64,000 nt of DNA from Deltaproteobacteria bacterium (GCA_018433775.1 JAHDQN010000080.1:1-64000); one strand, 5' to 3'; positions 47,647 through 58,028 are shown, numbered from the stretch's first letter. Notes: generated from the letters alone by a model not told the origin. Made by a program: numbers and translations.

Positions 47647-49446
47647 ATGCAAAATATACGCAATTTCAGCATCATTGCCCATATCGACCACGGCAAGTCC
47701 ACCCTGGCCGACCGCCTGATCATGAAGACCGGGGTCTGCGACCTGCGCACCTACAAAGACCAGATGCTCGACAGCATGGACATCGAGCGCGAGCGCGGCA
47801 TCACGATCAAGAGCCAGGCCATCTCCCTGCCCTACACGGCCTCCGACGGCGAGACCTACACGCTCAACCTCATCGACACGCCGGGCCACGTGGACTTCTC
47901 CTACGAGGTGTCCCGCTCGCTCGCGTCCTGCGAGGGCGTGCTCCTGCTCATCGATGCGGCCCAGGGCGTCCAGGCCCAGACCCTGGCCAATCTCTACCTG
48001 GCCATGGAGCACGACCTGGAGATCATCCCCGTGATCAACAAGATCGACCTGCCGGCCGCCGACGTGGACCGCGTCCTGGAGCAGATCGACACGGAGCTGG
48101 GCCTGGACCCGGCCACCCACCTGGCGTGCTCGGCAAAAGACGGCACCGGGGTCGACGAGATCCTTGAGGCCATTGTCCGGCGGATCCCGCCGCCGCGGGG
48201 AGAGGCCGAAGAACCGCTTGCGGCCCTGATTTTCGACGCCTATTACGACGCCTACCGGGGCACGGTGATCAACTGCCGGGTCTTCGATGGCGAGGTCAAG
48301 GCGGGCGACACGATCCGCTTTATGTTCAACGACTCGATCTACCGGGTGGAAGAGGTGGGCCGGTTCCTCCTGGACCGGCAGAAGCGCGACACGCTCTCCG
48401 CAGGCGAGGTGGGCTACATCATCGCAGGCGTCAAGACCGTATCGAGCGTGAGCATCGGCGACACCATCACCCTTGACGACAGACCGTGCGCGCAGCCGCT
48501 GCCCGGCTTCAAGAAGGTCAAGCCCGTGGTCTTCGCCTCGATCTATCCCATTGCCTCCGACGACTACGAAGACCTCTCCGACGCGCTGGAAAAATACAAG
48601 CTCAACGACGCGGCGTTCATCTATGAGAAAGACTCCTCGGCCGCCCTGGGCCAGGGCTTTCGGTGCGGCTTCCTGGGATTGCTGCACCTGGACATCGTCC
48701 AGGAACGTCTGGAACGCGAATACGGACTCAACATCATCCTCTCCGTGCCCAGCGTGCGCTACCGGTTCACGCTCAAGGACGGCACCGAGGTGTTCGTGGA
48801 CAACCCCGCCCACTACCCCAACCCCATGAGCATCATCAAATCCGAAGAGCCCTATATCCGGGCGTCCATGATGCTGCCGGACAGGTATTTGGGCGCGGTC
48901 ATGACCCTGTGCATCGACCGGCGGGGCGTGAGCTCCAACATGCGCTACCCGAGCCCGGGCCGGGTGGAGCTCTCGTATGAGATGCCGCTCTCCGAGGTGA
49001 TCTTCGACTTCTACGACCGCTTCAAGTCGGTGACCCAGGGCTACGGCTCGTTCGACTACGACCTCATCGACTACCGGACCAGCAACCTGGTGCTGCTCGA
49101 CATCCTGGTCAACGGCGAGAAGGTGGACGCGCGGTCCCAGATCGTCCACCGCGACCGGGCCAGGGCGCGTGGCGTGCTGGCGTGCGACCGGCTGAAAGAC
49201 GAGATCCCCAGGCAGATGTACAAGATCGCCATCCAGGGGGCCATCGGCGGCGAGATCATCTCCCGCTCCACGGTCTCGGCCTTCCGCAAGGACGTCACGG
49301 CCAAGTGCTACGGCGGCGACATCACCCGGAAGCGCAAGCTGCTGGAAAAGCAGAAAGAGGGCAAGAAGCGCATGAAGATGGTGGGCTCGGTGAGCATCCC
49401 CCAGAGCGCGTTCCTGGCCGTGCTCAAATCCGACAAGGATTCATGA
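47647..49446 (+). CDS. lepA: Elongation factor 4 (LepA), ribosomal back-translocase GTPase
   Basis: The 599-residue length is normal for the family. The G1 motif is AHIDHGKS (residues 11-18), the switch region ERERGITIKSQ follows, the G3 motif is DTPGH (77-81) and G4 is NKID (131-134). The EF-G-like domain V segment and LepA-specific C-terminal part (KCYGGDITRKRKLLEKQKEG, then KRMKMVGSVSIPQSAFLAVL) are intact. EF4 is a membrane-associated or cytoplasmic translation factor that acts on stalled ribosomes. A GAGG element lies about 10 bases before the ATG. The gene overlaps the next by the shared ATGA, so the two are translationally coupled. Confidence 0.98.
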   Translation: MQNIRNFSIIAHIDHGKSTLADRLIMKTGVCDLRTYKDQMLDSMDIERERGITIKSQAISLPYTASDGETYTLNLIDTPGHVDFSYEVSRSLASCEGVLLLIDAAQGVQAQTLANLYLAMEHDLEIIPVINKIDLPAADVDRVLEQIDTELGLDPATHLACSAKDGTGVDEILEAIVRRIPPPRGEAEEPLAALIFDAYYDAYRGTVINCRVFDGEVKAGDTIRFMFNDSIYRVEEVGRFLLDRQKRDTLSAGEVGYIIAGVKTVSSVSIGDTITLDDRPCAQPLPGFKKVKPVVFASIYPIASDDYEDLSDALEKYKLNDAAFIYEKDSSAALGQGFRCGFLGLLHLDIVQERLEREYGLNIILSVPSVRYRFTLKDGTEVFVDNPAHYPNPMSIIKSEEPYIRASMMLPDRYLGAVMTLCIDRRGVSSNMRYPSPGRVELSYEMPLSEVIFDFYDRFKSVTQGYGSFDYDLIDYRTSNLVLLDILVNGEKVDARSQIVHRDRARARGVLACDRLKDEIPRQMYKIAIQGAIGGEIISRSTVSAFRKDVTAKCYGGDITRKRKLLEKQKEGKKRMKMVGSVSIPQSAFLAVLKSDKDS

Positions 49447-50594
49447 CCGCAGGCACCATGACTGCAGGCAGGGCACAGGCCCCCGGGCTCTACATCCACT
49501 TCCCCTTCTGCCGGAGCAAGTGCGGGTACTGCGACTTCTATTCCGTCACCGAGACCCCGCTCGTCTCCGCCTTTCTGGAGGCCCTGTCCACGGAGGCGGC
49601 CCTCTACCGGGAGGAGTTCACCGCCTTCGACACGCTCTACCTGGGCGGCGGCACGCCCTCGGTGATGGCTCCCCCCCAGGTGGCGGCCCTCCTGGAGACG
49701 ATCCGCGGCACCTTCACCATCCTCGACCACGCGGAGATCACCATTGAGCTCAACCCGGCCGACCTGACCCGCGAAGACCTGCGCATGCTGAGGGAGACAG
49801 GCATCAACCGGGTCAATATCGGCGTGCAGTCGTTCCACGACCGCGAGCTCGAATTCCTGGGCCGCAGGCACGACCGGAAGCAGGCACTCTCTGCCCTGGA
49901 ATGGGCGATGTCCGCCGGGTTCGACAATATCGGGCTCGACCTGATCTACCGCCTGCCCGGCCAGTGTTTCAAGGACTGGCGGGAGTCCCTGGCGCAGGCC
50001 ATCGCCTGTGGCCCCGCCCACCTCTCCTGCTACGAGCTCGAGCTCAAACCCGGCACCCCGATGGGCCGGAAGTACGCGGAGGGCGCACTCCCCGAACGCC
50101 CGGAAAGCCTGGCGCGGGAGTTCTTCGTGGAGACCTCCGAGATCCTGGAAGGTGCGGGGTACGTTCACTACGAGGTCTCCAACTTCGCAGCCGGCATGGA
50201 CAGGGCCTCCCGGCACAACCAAAAGTACTGGGACCACACCCCCTATCTCGGCCTGGGGCCGGCGGCGCATTCCTTTGATGGCAGCCGCCGCTGGTGGAAC
50301 CGGAGCTCCCTGGACGCATATCTCGCCGATCTCCGGGGCGCGGAGCGGCCCGTCGAAGGACGGGAAGACCTGGGGCGAGAAGAGCTGGCCATGGAGGCCC
50401 TGTTCCTGGGGCTTCGCACGAGAGACGGGATCGACCTGGACCGCTATGCTCGGCTCTATGGCCGGGACCTCATGGAGGACAACAGGCGGCAGCTCGAAGA
50501 GTGGAGCCGCCTGGGCCTTATCGAGATCGCCCACGGCCGGATCCGCCCCACCCGCTCGGGCATGGCCGTGGCCGACGCATTGGCCGCCATGTAG
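49443..50594 (+). CDS. hemW: Radical SAM heme chaperone HemW (oxygen-independent coproporphyrinogen oxidase-like)
   Basis: A 383-residue radical SAM protein. YIHFPFC begins the CX3CX2C cluster motif (Cys23, Cys27, Cys30), followed by the LYLGGGTPS glycine motif, IELNPADLT, RVNIGVQSF, IGLDLIYRLPGQ, and the RHNQKYW element characteristic of HemW. The HemW C-terminal winged region (GRIRPTRSGMAVADALAA) is present. HemW proteins bind heme and deliver it to acceptors; they lack the oxidase activity of HemN. The start overlaps the lepA stop (ATGA); an in-frame ATG five codons later is an alternative. The lepA-hemW pairing is widespread in bacteria. Confidence 0.95.
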   Translation: MTAGTMTAGRAQAPGLYIHFPFCRSKCGYCDFYSVTETPLVSAFLEALSTEAALYREEFTAFDTLYLGGGTPSVMAPPQVAALLETIRGTFTILDHAEITIELNPADLTREDLRMLRETGINRVNIGVQSFHDRELEFLGRRHDRKQALSALEWAMSAGFDNIGLDLIYRLPGQCFKDWRESLAQAIACGPAHLSCYELELKPGTPMGRKYAEGALPERPESLAREFFVETSEILEGAGYVHYEVSNFAAGMDRASRHNQKYWDHTPYLGLGPAAHSFDGSRRWWNRSSLDAYLADLRGAERPVEGREDLGREELAMEALFLGLRTRDGIDLDRYARLYGRDLMEDNRRQLEEWSRLGLIEIAHGRIRPTRSGMAVADALAAM

Positions 50595-51287
50595 CACCAG
50601 AGTCGCCCACTGACGGATCATTGATACAACGTGCTCCATGGATGTTCCCTTTCCCCCTGGTGCCCAGCCGGGTGCAATCAGAGCGGCTGCACGCTCGATG
50701 TCGATTCTCTTCCTCACGCAAGCCTGTTGGGGATGAGATACGGATCCCCGCCGTATCCCCGGCATGATCATAATGACGACAATATCCATGTAATATGTGT
50801 GAATTATACCCTCCCCTGCCAGGCCCAAGGCTATCGTATGAAATTTAAATTGTAATCACTGCATTTTCCCCAACCTAGATTATTAATATAGGCGATAGAA
50901 AGATCACCATGAAAGAAGATTTGTTTTTTATTGTGAAGTAAACAGGTTGGAATTGGTTATTCCGGGGTTGAACGTGCGATTCAGATCATTCCTCCTGGCT
51001 TGTCGCCGCGCTCTGTCCTTTCCCATCTCCTCATGCGCTGGGTGTATAAAAAATTATTTGACTCGTGAGGATTATCATGGGCTTGAGGCTCGGGGGAGCT
51101 CTGACGTGCCCTTTCATGGTATCGGCGGCATCGTTGCGCCGGCTGCAATCTTTCTTGGATGGTGCGGACAGGAGGTGAGCAGACGACAGACATTACCCAC
51201 CTCTCCCTGTTCCTGGGGAGAAATGTCGTATGAACTGAAATGTTGAGCAGCTCTGATCACAATCGAATGAACATGGAGGGAAATGGT
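50595..51287. other. Intergenic region upstream of the FnIII lipoprotein gene
   Basis: No convincing gene was seen in these 693 bp. Positions 50,830-50,945 are AT-rich against the GC-rich background, as expected for a promoter region. A 10-codon frame (MKEDLFFIVK) at 50,910 is too short to credit. I compared the segment 51,050-51,190 with common riboswitch cores from memory and found no match. Confidence 0.5.
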
Positions 51288-53204
51288 ATGAAAAACACAA
51301 GAAACGGGGTCATGAGGAGCTTTCTCACCCCTTGCCTGGTATGCGCCTTCGCTCTTGGGCTGATGACCGTCGTTCCGGGCTGTGGAGGAGGAAGCAGCAG
51401 CGGTGGTGGCGCCCCGGGACCGGAGTCGTTTGAAAATGTAGCCGGCACATGGGAAACGGTTGAGGAGATAGATGCCACCGATTGCCTGGATGGAGAGAAA
51501 TACACCAAGCACGGGAATTATACCGTTACCCAAGACGGCCCCAACATCACGGTAACCGACAACAACTATGATCTCCAGTTCACCGGTACGGTAAACGGCA
51601 ACCAGATCTCGTGGACAGGCAGTTATCCGGAAAACGACGGCACCGAGACCGCCACCATCACTGTTACCGTCTCCGGAGAGGAAATAACCGGATCGGCCTC
51701 CGGTACCTGGTCGAACAGCGAGGGGACATATACCTGCTCATGGACGGGGCAGATTTCCGGCACCCGTATCAAGGCACCGCAGACTGCTGCTCCTGCCGCG
51801 CCTACGGGTCTGATGGCCCTCGCAACCTCCAGCACCACCGTCAGCCTTGAATGGACCGACAACTCGGACAACGAGGACGGTTTCAGCATCGAACGGAGCT
51901 TCTCCCCTGACTCGGGCTTTACGGAAATCTCCAGCGTCGATCCCGACACGGGGAGCTATATCGACAAAGACCTTGAGCCATCAACCACGTATTACTACCG
52001 GGTAAAGGCGTATAACAGCGCAGGTGAATCAGGCTATTCAAACGTTGCGGGCGCCACCACAGGAGAGATCGGCGGAGACACCGAAGCGCCTTCCGTACCG
52101 GCCGGGCTTTCGGTCACCGCCGTGTCCTCGAGCCGGATAAACCTCTCGTGGAATCCATCCTCGGACAATGTCTCGGTTACCGGCTACAACATCTATCGAG
52201 ACGGACTCTACCTGAAATCGGTCTCGGTCACCTCGTACTCGGACCTCGACCTGTCACAGAATACCAGCTACTGTTACTCGGTCTCCGCCTGTGACGGTGA
52301 AGGAAACGAATCAGACCGGTGTGCACCTGCCTGTGACACGACGGAACTCGTTGCAGCACCGTCTGCCCCCACCGGTTTTGCGGCCGTACCCCTGTCCAGC
52401 TCAACCATCAGACTCACCTGGACCGACAATTCGGACAACGAAACAGGTTTTGAGATCCAGAGTTCCTCAAGCTGGCTCCCGTATGCGAAGCTTGCCGATG
52501 TCGGTGTGAATGTCACCCAATACGACCACACAGGGCTGTCTCCTTCGAGATTGTACTATTACCGCATACGCGCCTGCAACGCAGCAGGAGCGTCTGCCTG
52601 GGTATACGCTTCCGCGACCACGCTGGCCGTGCCGTCGACCACCACGACTTTCCTCCCCTCCCGTGACAACGTGGTGGGCTACAGCAGCCTGGATGAGGGT
52701 GTAAGCAATACGGCCTACAGCAACGCCGATCTTGGGACGGGCTGCGATTTCCTCTTCAACATGATGTATGGCTACGATACCCTGTCATACGCCTCCCTGA
52801 TCTGGTTCAATGTGAATCCCACGATACTCGGCAAGACCATCATCCGGGCAACCCTGAAGCTCTATCCGCACGTACTGCCCGGAGACTGGAACACCGTGTA
52901 TCGCGTGTATGCCCTCAGCGGGTCCTGGACGGCATCGGTGACCTGGAGCACGTGCCCGAACTGGTACTCTACCCCGTACGCACAGCAGAACCCGCCGGTG
53001 ACAACGGAGGTCCCGGTGGAGTGGGACGTGACCCAGATCGTCCAGAGATGGGCCGACAGCTCCTGGGGCAACTACGGCTTCGTGGTATGGGACCCCAACT
53101 GGACGCCCCAGTACACCCCGGCTCTGCGCATCACCTCTTTTGAGAGTATGGATGTGTATTACGCCTTAAGCAGGAGGCCTGCCCTGGAAATAGAATACCG
53201 CTAG
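51288..53204 (+). CDS. Surface lipoprotein with three FnIII domains and a DNRLRE-like C-terminus
   Basis: A 638-residue protein with a lipoprotein signal (Cys32 in VVPGC; the Pro at -2 is unusual) and a GGGSSSGGG linker. Residues about 47-160 are a beta-rich domain (AGTWETVEE ... ISGTR). FnIII domains occupy about 169-258, 267-352 and 357-447; the first and third carry W-TDNSDNE. Residues 455-638 fit the DNRLRE pattern (PSRDNVVGYSS, SLIWFNVN, ATLKLYPH, TWSTCPNW, PVEWDVTQIVQRWA, NYGFVVWDPN), often found in extracellular proteins acting on or binding polysaccharide. GGAGGG lies 8 bases before the ATG at 51,288. It is alone on its strand. The role is probably adhesive or glycan-associated; no catalytic motif was identified. 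Confidence 0.85.
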   Translation: MKNTRNGVMRSFLTPCLVCAFALGLMTVVPGCGGGSSSGGGAPGPESFENVAGTWETVEEIDATDCLDGEKYTKHGNYTVTQDGPNITVTDNNYDLQFTGTVNGNQISWTGSYPENDGTETATITVTVSGEEITGSASGTWSNSEGTYTCSWTGQISGTRIKAPQTAAPAAPTGLMALATSSTTVSLEWTDNSDNEDGFSIERSFSPDSGFTEISSVDPDTGSYIDKDLEPSTTYYYRVKAYNSAGESGYSNVAGATTGEIGGDTEAPSVPAGLSVTAVSSSRINLSWNPSSDNVSVTGYNIYRDGLYLKSVSVTSYSDLDLSQNTSYCYSVSACDGEGNESDRCAPACDTTELVAAPSAPTGFAAVPLSSSTIRLTWTDNSDNETGFEIQSSSSWLPYAKLADVGVNVTQYDHTGLSPSRLYYYRIRACNAAGASAWVYASATTLAVPSTTTTFLPSRDNVVGYSSLDEGVSNTAYSNADLGTGCDFLFNMMYGYDTLSYASLIWFNVNPTILGKTIIRATLKLYPHVLPGDWNTVYRVYALSGSWTASVTWSTCPNWYSTPYAQQNPPVTTEVPVEWDVTQIVQRWADSSWGNYGFVVWDPNWTPQYTPALRITSFESMDVYYALSRRPALEIEYR

Positions 53205-53341
53205 CAAGGAAAGGGAAGCAGGCATCTGTCATTTTTCAAGGCAGGTCCCGGTCTTTTCTCAAGGCAGGAAGCGGTCTTTGCCCGAACATGCCGGCCAGGC
53301 GGCTGCTATGGGTGCACCCGTTCCTCGACGGCCAGGGGATC

Positions 53342-54202
53342 CTATGTCCTCATGGAGTCCACCAGGCCTCTGAGCATCTCCATGTCCACGGTCCGCTGGT
53401 ACAGGGGCCTGGTGTCCTGCCGGTAGAGGGAGAGTTCCTCTTCGAAGGTGGGCTTGCCCTCCTTGATGTAAAGCACGCCCAGGGGGAACTTGCCGGGCTC
53501 GGTCGCCTTCCTGAACGCAGCATCCCGGTCGGTGGGGTCGTAGGAGTCTTCGAGGGTGTAGGTGTTCTGCTTGAACCACCCGTAGGTGTTCACCTTGTTG
53601 TAGGTGACGCAGGGCTGGAAGACATCCACCAGGGCATAGCCCTTGTGGGTGATCGCCTTTTTGATGATGTCCGTGGTCTGCCGCGCGTCTCCCGCAAATG
53701 CCCGCGCCACGAACGAGGCATCGAGCGCGATGGCCACCGCGACCGGGTTGAAGGGCTCCTGGGTGACGCCGTGGACCTGCACCGGGGTGACGAAGCCCTG
53801 CCGGGTGGTGGGCGAGGCCTGGCCCTTGGTGAGGGCATAGACCATGTTGTTGTGGACGATGTTGGTGATGTCGGGGTTTCGCCTGATGGTGTGCATGAAG
53901 TGGTTGCCGCCCTCCCCGTACATGTCGCCGTCCCCGCTCTCGGCAATCACGGTGAGCCCCGGGTTCGAGGCCTTGATCGCGGTTGCGGGAGGCAGGGTCC
54001 GGCCGTGGAGGCCGTTGAAGTAGTGTACGTTCAGATACTGGGGCGTCTTGGCGGCCTGCCCGATGCCCGAGACGAACACCACGGTCCCGGGATCGAGCTC
54101 AAGCTCGTCCAGGGCGCCCTTGACCGACTCAAGGATACGGAAATTCCCGCACCCCGGGCACCAGGCGATGTCGATGGCGTGGTCGAAGTCATACGCGCCC
54201 AT
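53342..54202 (-). CDS. 2-oxoacid:ferredoxin oxidoreductase, beta (TPP-binding) subunit
   Basis: This 286-residue subunit carries the thiamine-diphosphate machinery: WCPGCGN (Cys15, Cys18) near the N-terminus, the [12 protein letters not shown] diphosphate/Mg motif (residues 90-101) and [15 protein letters not shown] (118-132). Together with the alpha-gamma partner it should decarboxylate a 2-oxoacid to acyl-CoA and reduce ferredoxin (2-oxoglutarate-type KorB is closest by length and motif style; pyruvate or a branched-chain 2-oxoacid cannot be excluded). AAGGAG lies 7 bases before the ATG inside the upstream gene, and the two genes overlap by 14 bp, so they form one operon. No separate delta ferredoxin subunit is encoded beside it. 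Confidence 0.92.
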   Translation of the reverse strand: MGAYDFDHAIDIAWCPGCGNFRILESVKGALDELELDPGTVVFVSGIGQAAKTPQYLNVHYFNGLHGRTLPPATAIKASNPGLTVIAESGDGDMYGEGGNHFMHTIRRNPDITNIVHNNMVYALTKGQASPTTRQGFVTPVQVHGVTQEPFNPVAVAIALDASFVARAFAGDARQTTDIIKKAITHKGYALVDVFQPCVTYNKVNTYGWFKQNTYTLEDSYDPTDRDAAFRKATEPGKFPLGVLYIKEGKPTFEEELSLYRQDTRPLYQRTVDMEMLRGLVDSMRT

Positions 54203-55934
54203 GCGTGCTCTCCTTTTTCCCCAGCTTCTCGTTCAGGCCTTCGCACACGTCCTCGGGCATGAGTGGAAGGCCGCTGTACTTCAGGATGGCCCCGTCGAAG
54301 CCGATCCCGGTCTCGCTTCGGACGAGCCGGGCGAACTGGGCCGTTGCGTTGCTCTCGACCACGATCTTCTTGTGCGCGCGCTCCAGGTATTCAGCGGTGA
54401 CCTCTGCAAGCGGGTAGACCTGTGAGTAGTGGAGAATCGCGGTGTCGTCCCTGCCGAGCATGTCCAGCCCCTCCTGCACCGCGTGGAGCGAAGATCCCCA
54501 GCACACCACGAGGTTGCGGTAGTCTTTCGGCCCGAAGAGCTGCGGCGGGAGCACCTCCTTTCGCAGGCCGGAAAGCTTTTTGAGCCGCTTGTTCACCATG
54601 GCGGTCCTGGTGGAGAAGTCTTCGGTGATGAAGCCGTCCTCGTCGTGCTCGTCGCTGTCCGCGCGCACCCTGCCCTCGCCGAAGCCCGGGATTCCCCGGG
54701 GGGAGACGCCGCTTTCCGTGAGCGCATAGCGGCGGTAGTCCGCCCTGGTCTGCACGATGAAGCGCTGGTCGTACACCTTGCTCATGTCCAGATCAGGCAC
54801 GTTGTACCTGCGCTCAAGGAAAAACTGGTCCGTGAGGATGAACACGGGCGCCTGGTACTTGTCGGCGAGATAAAAGGCGTGCCAGGTGTGGGAAAACCCC
54901 TGCTCGTGGGTGCCGGGCGCGAGGATGGCCCGGGGGAACTCCCCATGCCCCGAGTACAGGGCGAACTGGAGGTCGGCCTGCTCGGTCCTGGTCGGCAGGC
55001 CCGTGGCTGGGCCGGGCCGCTGGCCCAGGTGGATGACCAGGGGCGACTCGATGCACCCGGCGAGGCTCAATCCCTCGACCATCAGGGCATAGCCCCCGCC
55101 CGAGGTGGTCACGAGCGCCCTGCCTCCTGCGTACCACGATCCGATGGCCATGTTGACCGCGCTGATCTCGTCCTCGGCCTGCTCGACCACCACGCCGGAC
55201 GAGGCGGCCTTTTTCGTGTAGAACACCAGCACGCCTGTGGACGGCGACATGGGATACGAGGACACGAAGGTGCATCCGCCGGCAAGCCCTCCCAGGCCTA
55301 CGGCGTTGATCCCGTCGGTGAGGACCTCGTCCCGGACCTCCTCGGTGCGCTCGATGGACACCGCGGCCTGCCCGGGCTTGAGCAGCTTCTTGCTCCGCTC
55401 GTACCCCTCGTCCGAGGCATCCAGGTTTTTCTGCAGGCGATCCTCGCCCAGGCCGGAGAGGATCATCCGGATCTCGTCGTGCATGAGGCCTCTGTCGACA
55501 TAGAACAGCCCGGCGAGAATTCCCAGAAGGACCGTGTTTGCGTACACGGCGCCCCCCTTCCCGCGGGCGATCTCGTTGATGGGGACCTCCAGAACGGGAT
55601 GGTGGCCGTCGAGATATCGTTCCTCGATAAAGGCCCTGTCGCCCAGGATCACGGTCTCCTGCGTGATCCTGTCGTGAAACCGCTCCATGGCGTCTTCGTG
55701 CAGGGGCACGAAGAGGTCGATCCTCCTGGTATAGGCGGACACCCTGCGCGAGGATACGCGGACCTGGGTCGAGTTGTTTCCCCCGCGGATGCGGGACATG
55801 AATTCGCTGTAGGAAAACACGTTGTAGCCCGAGCGCTTGAGCATCCTGGTCAGGAGCGCTTCCAGCGTCTGCAGCCCCTGGCCCGCCTGACCGGAAAATA
55901 CGATGGACATGTCCTCTCGGGGTTTGAACACCAT
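54189..55934 (-). CDS. 2-oxoacid:ferredoxin oxidoreductase, fused gamma-alpha subunit
   Basis: A 581-residue fusion. The N-terminal about 185 residues are the gamma (CoA-side) domain, opening with [13 protein letters not shown] and [15 protein letters not shown]. The pyrimidine-binding alpha domain follows ([47 protein letters not shown], then [16 protein letters not shown]), and the transketolase-C-like domain ends the chain. The gamma-alpha order is that of KorA-type enzymes in anaerobes. The ATG at 55,934 lacks a clear ribosome site; an ATG eight codons later (MSIVFSG) would also fit. A divergent promoter region separates it from the permease gene at 56,247, which may supply substrates feeding into 2-oxoacids. 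The reaction class is secure; substrate specificity is not. Confidence 0.9.
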   Translation of the reverse strand: MVFKPREDMSIVFSGQAGQGLQTLEALLTRMLKRSGYNVFSYSEFMSRIRGGNNSTQVRVSSRRVSAYTRRIDLFVPLHEDAMERFHDRITQETVILGDRAFIEERYLDGHHPVLEVPINEIARGKGGAVYANTVLLGILAGLFYVDRGLMHDEIRMILSGLGEDRLQKNLDASDEGYERSKKLLKPGQAAVSIERTEEVRDEVLTDGINAVGLGGLAGGCTFVSSYPMSPSTGVLVFYTKKAASSGVVVEQAEDEISAVNMAIGSWYAGGRALVTTSGGGYALMVEGLSLAGCIESPLVIHLGQRPGPATGLPTRTEQADLQFALYSGHGEFPRAILAPGTHEQGFSHTWHAFYLADKYQAPVFILTDQFFLERRYNVPDLDMSKVYDQRFIVQTRADYRRYALTESGVSPRGIPGFGEGRVRADSDEHDEDGFITEDFSTRTAMVNKRLKKLSGLRKEVLPPQLFGPKDYRNLVVCWGSSLHAVQEGLDMLGRDDTAILHYSQVYPLAEVTAEYLERAHKKIVVESNATAQFARLVRSETGIGFDGAILKYSGLPLMPEDVCEGLNEKLGKKESTHGRV

Positions 55935-56246
55935 ACCATATAAGGTAGCGGTGCGGGGTGGATATTCAACAGGCTTAAGTCCCGGTTCATGCCTTTTTAG
56001 ACATTGGCTTTTGCCCGGGAGAGCTTACCATGAGTCTATATGCCCGAGCCCGGGAACCTGCTGATCGAGATCGCCATGAAAGGGCACCGGCACTGTCCGG
56101 CAGTTCGTTGAAAGAGGGTTCGCCATGATGCCGTACGGCTGTTGTTGTATGACCGTTATCCGGGATGCCCGAAGATTTCCGCAAATGCTCTGCCGGCCGT
56201 CGGCAAGTGACGGCCTGCGGCAGTACAGGGAGCTGAGAGAAAAGGA
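55935..56246. other. Divergent promoter region between korA-type gene and lctP-type gene
   Basis: This 312-bp region must hold both promoters. A hairpin with a 7-bp perfect stem (GGCCGTC/GACGGCC, 56,195-56,215) lies 31 bp before the permease start. No unambiguous -35/-10 pair was recognised. Confidence 0.45.
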
Positions 56247-57929
56247 ATGAACCCCCTCACCCTCGCACTCGTCGGGAGCATACCCATCGTGACCGTGTTC
56301 CTGCTCATGGTGGGACTGCGATGGTCGGCGGCCAGGGGCATGGGCACGGGATGGGTCCTGGCATCCGCACTGGGGCTCCTCCTCTGGAGGATGGACGCTC
56401 TTTGGTGGGCCGCGGCCGCGGTATACGGTGCACTGCAGGCCCTGGAGATCATCCTGATCGTATTCGGCGCCATTCTGCTCATGAATTATCTCGAGGGAAG
56501 CGGCGCGGCTTCGACGATCCAGTGGCACTTTACGCATATCGCTGACGACCGTCGGGTGCAGCTTCTGCTCATTGGGCTCGGCCTCAATACCATCATCGAG
56601 GGAGCGGCCGGTTTCGGCACCCCGGCAGCGATCGCGGCCCCGCTCCTGATCGGCCTGGGGTTTCCGCCCATGGCCGCCGCCATATTCGGCCTCTTCTTCA
56701 ACGCCACCCAGCCGCCGTTCGGTGCCGCGGGCACGCCCATCATCGGCGGGGTCGCCTCGGTCATCGACGAGACGATGCTGCCCTCGGGCACGAGCGTCAT
56801 GTCATTCCTCGGTGACGTGACGCGCTGGACGGGCATCGTGACCGGGGTGACCATGGTTTTCTGGGGGCTTCTCGGCGTATTTCTCCTGCTTCTGTGGTTC
56901 GGCCCCGAAAACGAGCGAAACCTGAAAGGCGCCCTCAAGCGCACGCTGCCCGTTACGCCGTTCGCGTTGATCCTGGGCGGGCTTGCGGGAGCAACCCAGT
57001 TTCTGACAGCCTGGTTCTTCGGGCCGGCCCTGCCGGACATCGCATCCGGCTTCGTGGTGCTCGGGGTCGGCCTCATCCTGGCGCACTACAACGTGCTTAC
57101 GCCCCGGCAGGCCTGGATGTTCCCCGGGCGCGCCTCCTGGGAACATGCATGGCACGGCGGGCTCCATGGTGAGGCATACCAAGGCGGGAAACCGGAGAAG
57201 AGAATGCCGGTCCTGCTCGCATGGACACCCTACCTCCTGGTGGCGCTTGTGCTCCTGGTGACGCGCTGGCCCGGACTCGGGCTCGTGGAGTTCCTCCAGG
57301 GCTATACCATCGACGTGGAGAATATCCTCGGCCAGGACCTCTCGTTTTCCCTCAGATATCTCTACCTGCCGGGCATTGTCCCGTTCATCCCGGTTGCCGT
57401 GCTGACCGGGTTCATCCACCGGATGGATCTCCGGTCCATGGAGGATGCCTGGAAGGACACGATAGCGCACATCACCTTCCCCGCGATAACGCTGGTCATT
57501 GCCGTATCCATGACCCAGGTGATGATCCAGTCCGCCACCAACGGGGCCGATCTGCCGGGGATGATGCAGGCCCTCTCGCGGGTGCTGGCGCTCGGGGCGG
57601 GCGGTGCCATCCCCTTCGCGGCCCCGTGGATCGGAACGCTCGGCGCGTTCATGACCGGCAGCAACACCTCGTCGAACATCCTGTTCAGCGTGCTGCAGTA
57701 TGAGGCGGCCGTTTCGGTGGGCATCGCGCCCGCTGTGGCGGTCGCCATGCAGAACGTGGGCGGCGGCCTGGGCAACATGCTCTCCATCCTGAACATCGCC
57801 GCGGTCTGCGGGGTCATCGGCATGACCGGCATGGAGGGTGTAATCCTCCGCAGGATGGTGCTGCCGACCGTAATCTATGCCGTGTTCGCGGGCATGGCAG
57901 GACTTGTGCTGGCGTTCGGCCTTGCCTGA
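56247..57929 (+). CDS. lctP: LctP-family permease (L-lactate permease type)
   Basis: A 560-residue, strongly hydrophobic integral membrane protein with about a dozen predicted membrane segments. The hallmark LctP segment is present (IIEGAAGFGTPAAIAAPLL, GLGFPPMAAAIFGLFFN, PFGAAGTPI), as is the later GSNTSSNILFSVLQYEAA and QNVGGGLGNMLSILNIAAV region. The family imports L-lactate, and in some members glycolate, with protons. AAGGA is adjacent to the ATG, with GAGAG 8 bases upstream as the better-spaced site. It is divergent from the 2-oxoacid oxidoreductase pair. No lactate dehydrogenase gene is in the window, so lactate as substrate is inferred from the family only. Confidence 0.93.
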   Translation: MNPLTLALVGSIPIVTVFLLMVGLRWSAARGMGTGWVLASALGLLLWRMDALWWAAAAVYGALQALEIILIVFGAILLMNYLEGSGAASTIQWHFTHIADDRRVQLLLIGLGLNTIIEGAAGFGTPAAIAAPLLIGLGFPPMAAAIFGLFFNATQPPFGAAGTPIIGGVASVIDETMLPSGTSVMSFLGDVTRWTGIVTGVTMVFWGLLGVFLLLLWFGPENERNLKGALKRTLPVTPFALILGGLAGATQFLTAWFFGPALPDIASGFVVLGVGLILAHYNVLTPRQAWMFPGRASWEHAWHGGLHGEAYQGGKPEKRMPVLLAWTPYLLVALVLLVTRWPGLGLVEFLQGYTIDVENILGQDLSFSLRYLYLPGIVPFIPVAVLTGFIHRMDLRSMEDAWKDTIAHITFPAITLVIAVSMTQVMIQSATNGADLPGMMQALSRVLALGAGGAIPFAAPWIGTLGAFMTGSNTSSNILFSVLQYEAAVSVGIAPAVAVAMQNVGGGLGNMLSILNIAAVCGVIGMTGMEGVILRRMVLPTVIYAVFAGMAGLVLAFGLA

Positions 57930-58028
57930 GGCTGAGAAAAGGATCTGCCCCGCCCCCTGAAACGATCATACCTCCCGGCCCCTGCCTGCCGGAACCGGCC
58001 GCCCCTGCCGCCCGCATACACGCTCCCG

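Noticed and set aside
47518..49149. A 543-codon minus-strand frame opposite lepA
   Set aside because: lepA on the plus strand is unmistakable; the opposite frame is a by-product of its codon use.
49308..50828. A 506-codon minus-strand frame opposite hemW
   Set aside because: hemW with intact radical SAM motifs occupies the plus strand; the antisense product shows no family features.
51050..51190. Possible riboswitch upstream of the FnIII lipoprotein gene
   Set aside because: No match to the conserved cores of common riboswitch classes I could recall; no terminator or sequestered ribosome site was found.
54429..55943. A 504-codon plus-strand frame opposite the fused 2-oxoacid oxidoreductase subunit
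   Set aside because: The minus-strand protein has clear catalytic motifs and overlaps its partner gene; the plus-strand frame has none.
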